NCBI GenBank assembly: GCA_014762485.1
Contig: JABURU010000327.1
Location: forward strand, 1-5,623
DNA: 5,623 nucleotides
Direction of reading: 5' to 3'
From: Gammaproteobacteria bacterium
Lineage (GTDB): Bacteria > Pseudomonadota > Gammaproteobacteria > Thiohalospirales > Thiohalospiraceae
Shown here: positions 5,032 to 5,623 of the stretch, piece by piece
Position numbering within the stretch: the first letter of the stretch is position 1
How the letters are laid out: the number at the start of each line of letters is the position of its first letter
Notes under the pieces: model-generated
Seen by the model: only the letters and a program-made list of their open reading frames with translations
Told to the model about the DNA's origin: nothing
The model's database searches: none
Made by a program: the position numbers and the translations under genes

Positions 5032-5623
5032 ATGAATTACGACACGCTGGAACGACGTCTGCGTAAGCTATCGGATTTAGCTAGTTTATCTCTCACAGAT
5101 AGCCTGATCGGTCTAGAGAAAGAGAGCTTGCGGGTTAGTCAGCATGGCACCATTGCCAAAACGCCCCATCCACCGAGCCTGGGCGCGGCACTGACCCATC
5201 CCTATATCACCACCGATTACTCGGAAGCCCTGCTGGAACTGATTACACCACCACGCCACGGCGTTTCATCGGCGGTGGACTATCTGCATGATTTACATAC
5301 CTTTATTTATGCCAATATAAAAGATGAGATCATCTGGTCAACCAGCATGCCCTGTGTGGTGGAGGGCGAAGCCGGAATCCCCATTGCCTATTACGGTGAG
5401 TCCAACATCGGTAAGATGAAGACCATTTATCGCCGTGGCCTGGGCTACCGTTACGGCAAAATCATGCAGGTGATCGCGGGCATACATTTTAATTTCTCTT
5501 TGCCTGAGGCTTTTTGGCCCTTATACCAGGGTGTCGAGCAAACGGATGAAGAGGCTCAAGCGTTTATCAATCGCACCTATTTTGGCCAGATTCGTAACCT
5601 GCAACGCTATGGCTGGCTGATCC
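5032..5623 (+). CDS. gshA: Glutamate-cysteine ligase, 3' end cut by the window
   Basis: GshA joins glutamate and cysteine with ATP to form gamma-glutamylcysteine, the first and committed step of glutathione synthesis, in the cytoplasm. The 197 residues seen follow the enterobacterial enzyme closely; the family is about 520 residues, so roughly the first third is present. Recognisable segments are GLEKESLRV (27-35, with metal-binding type E29 and E31), ALTHPYITTDYSEALLELIT (53-72, D62, E65, E69), SMPC (105-108), the YGESNIGKMKTIYRRGL stretch (121-137) and GIHFNFSLP (150-158). The frame is open back to a stop at 4963 with no other ATG, GTG or TTG, so the ATG at 5032 is the likely start even though no good Shine-Dalgarno sequence is present (the nearest AGG is 15 bases away). 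It diverges from the HD-GYP gene. The reading frame shows no defect up to the edge. Confidence 0.95.
   Translation, partial: MNYDTLERRLRKLSDLASLSLTDSLIGLEKESLRVSQHGTIAKTPHPPSLGAALTHPYITTDYSEALLELITPPRHGVSSAVDYLHDLHTFIYANIKDEIIWSTSMPCVVEGEAGIPIAYYGESNIGKMKTIYRRGLGYRYGKIMQVIAGIHFNFSLPEAFWPLYQGVEQTDEEAQAFINRTYFGQIRNLQRYGWLI

Overview
This window looks like chromosomal DNA from a gammaproteobacterium of moderate GC content. PyrE and the start of GshA both closely resemble the enterobacterial forms of these enzymes. PyrE sits next to an exonuclease III-family gene, the arrangement known from pseudomonads, where the exonuclease-like neighbour is Crc. I cannot place the organism more precisely. No mobile elements, CRISPR arrays, tRNA or rRNA genes were seen.

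Layout from left to right. Positions 1-89 are non-coding and contain small hairpins downstream of pyrE. pyrE (90-731, minus) makes orotate phosphoribosyltransferase. A 402-base divergent spacer (732-1133) follows. An exonuclease III / AP endonuclease gene (1134-1907, plus) comes next; it has the Crc-type position and length but keeps all nuclease catalytic residues. It converges, with a 23-base gap, on two tandem minus-strand genes at 1931-3256 and 3454-4779. Both encode 441-residue cytoplasmic proteins with a degenerate HD-GYP domain, the fold of cyclic-di-GMP phosphodiesterases. A divergent spacer (4780-5031) then leads to gshA (5032 to the window end, plus, 3' truncated), encoding glutamate-cysteine ligase.

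The flanking genes are housekeeping: pyrimidine synthesis, DNA repair and glutathione synthesis. The HD-GYP pair is the unusual part. The two proteins align over 441 residues with no gap at about 57% identity by hand count, so they arose by tandem duplication. Both carry Glu where canonical HD-GYP proteins have the Lys of HDxGK. The upstream copy also has Glu in place of a metal-ligand Asp that the downstream copy keeps. The downstream copy has its own spacer with a perfect-core CRP-type site (TGTGA-N6-TCACA), placed close to where a class II activator would bind relative to an extended -10 element. The upstream copy lacks this site. The inferred picture is a duplicated signalling protein whose copies have diverged in active site and control; the ligand and partners are unknown.
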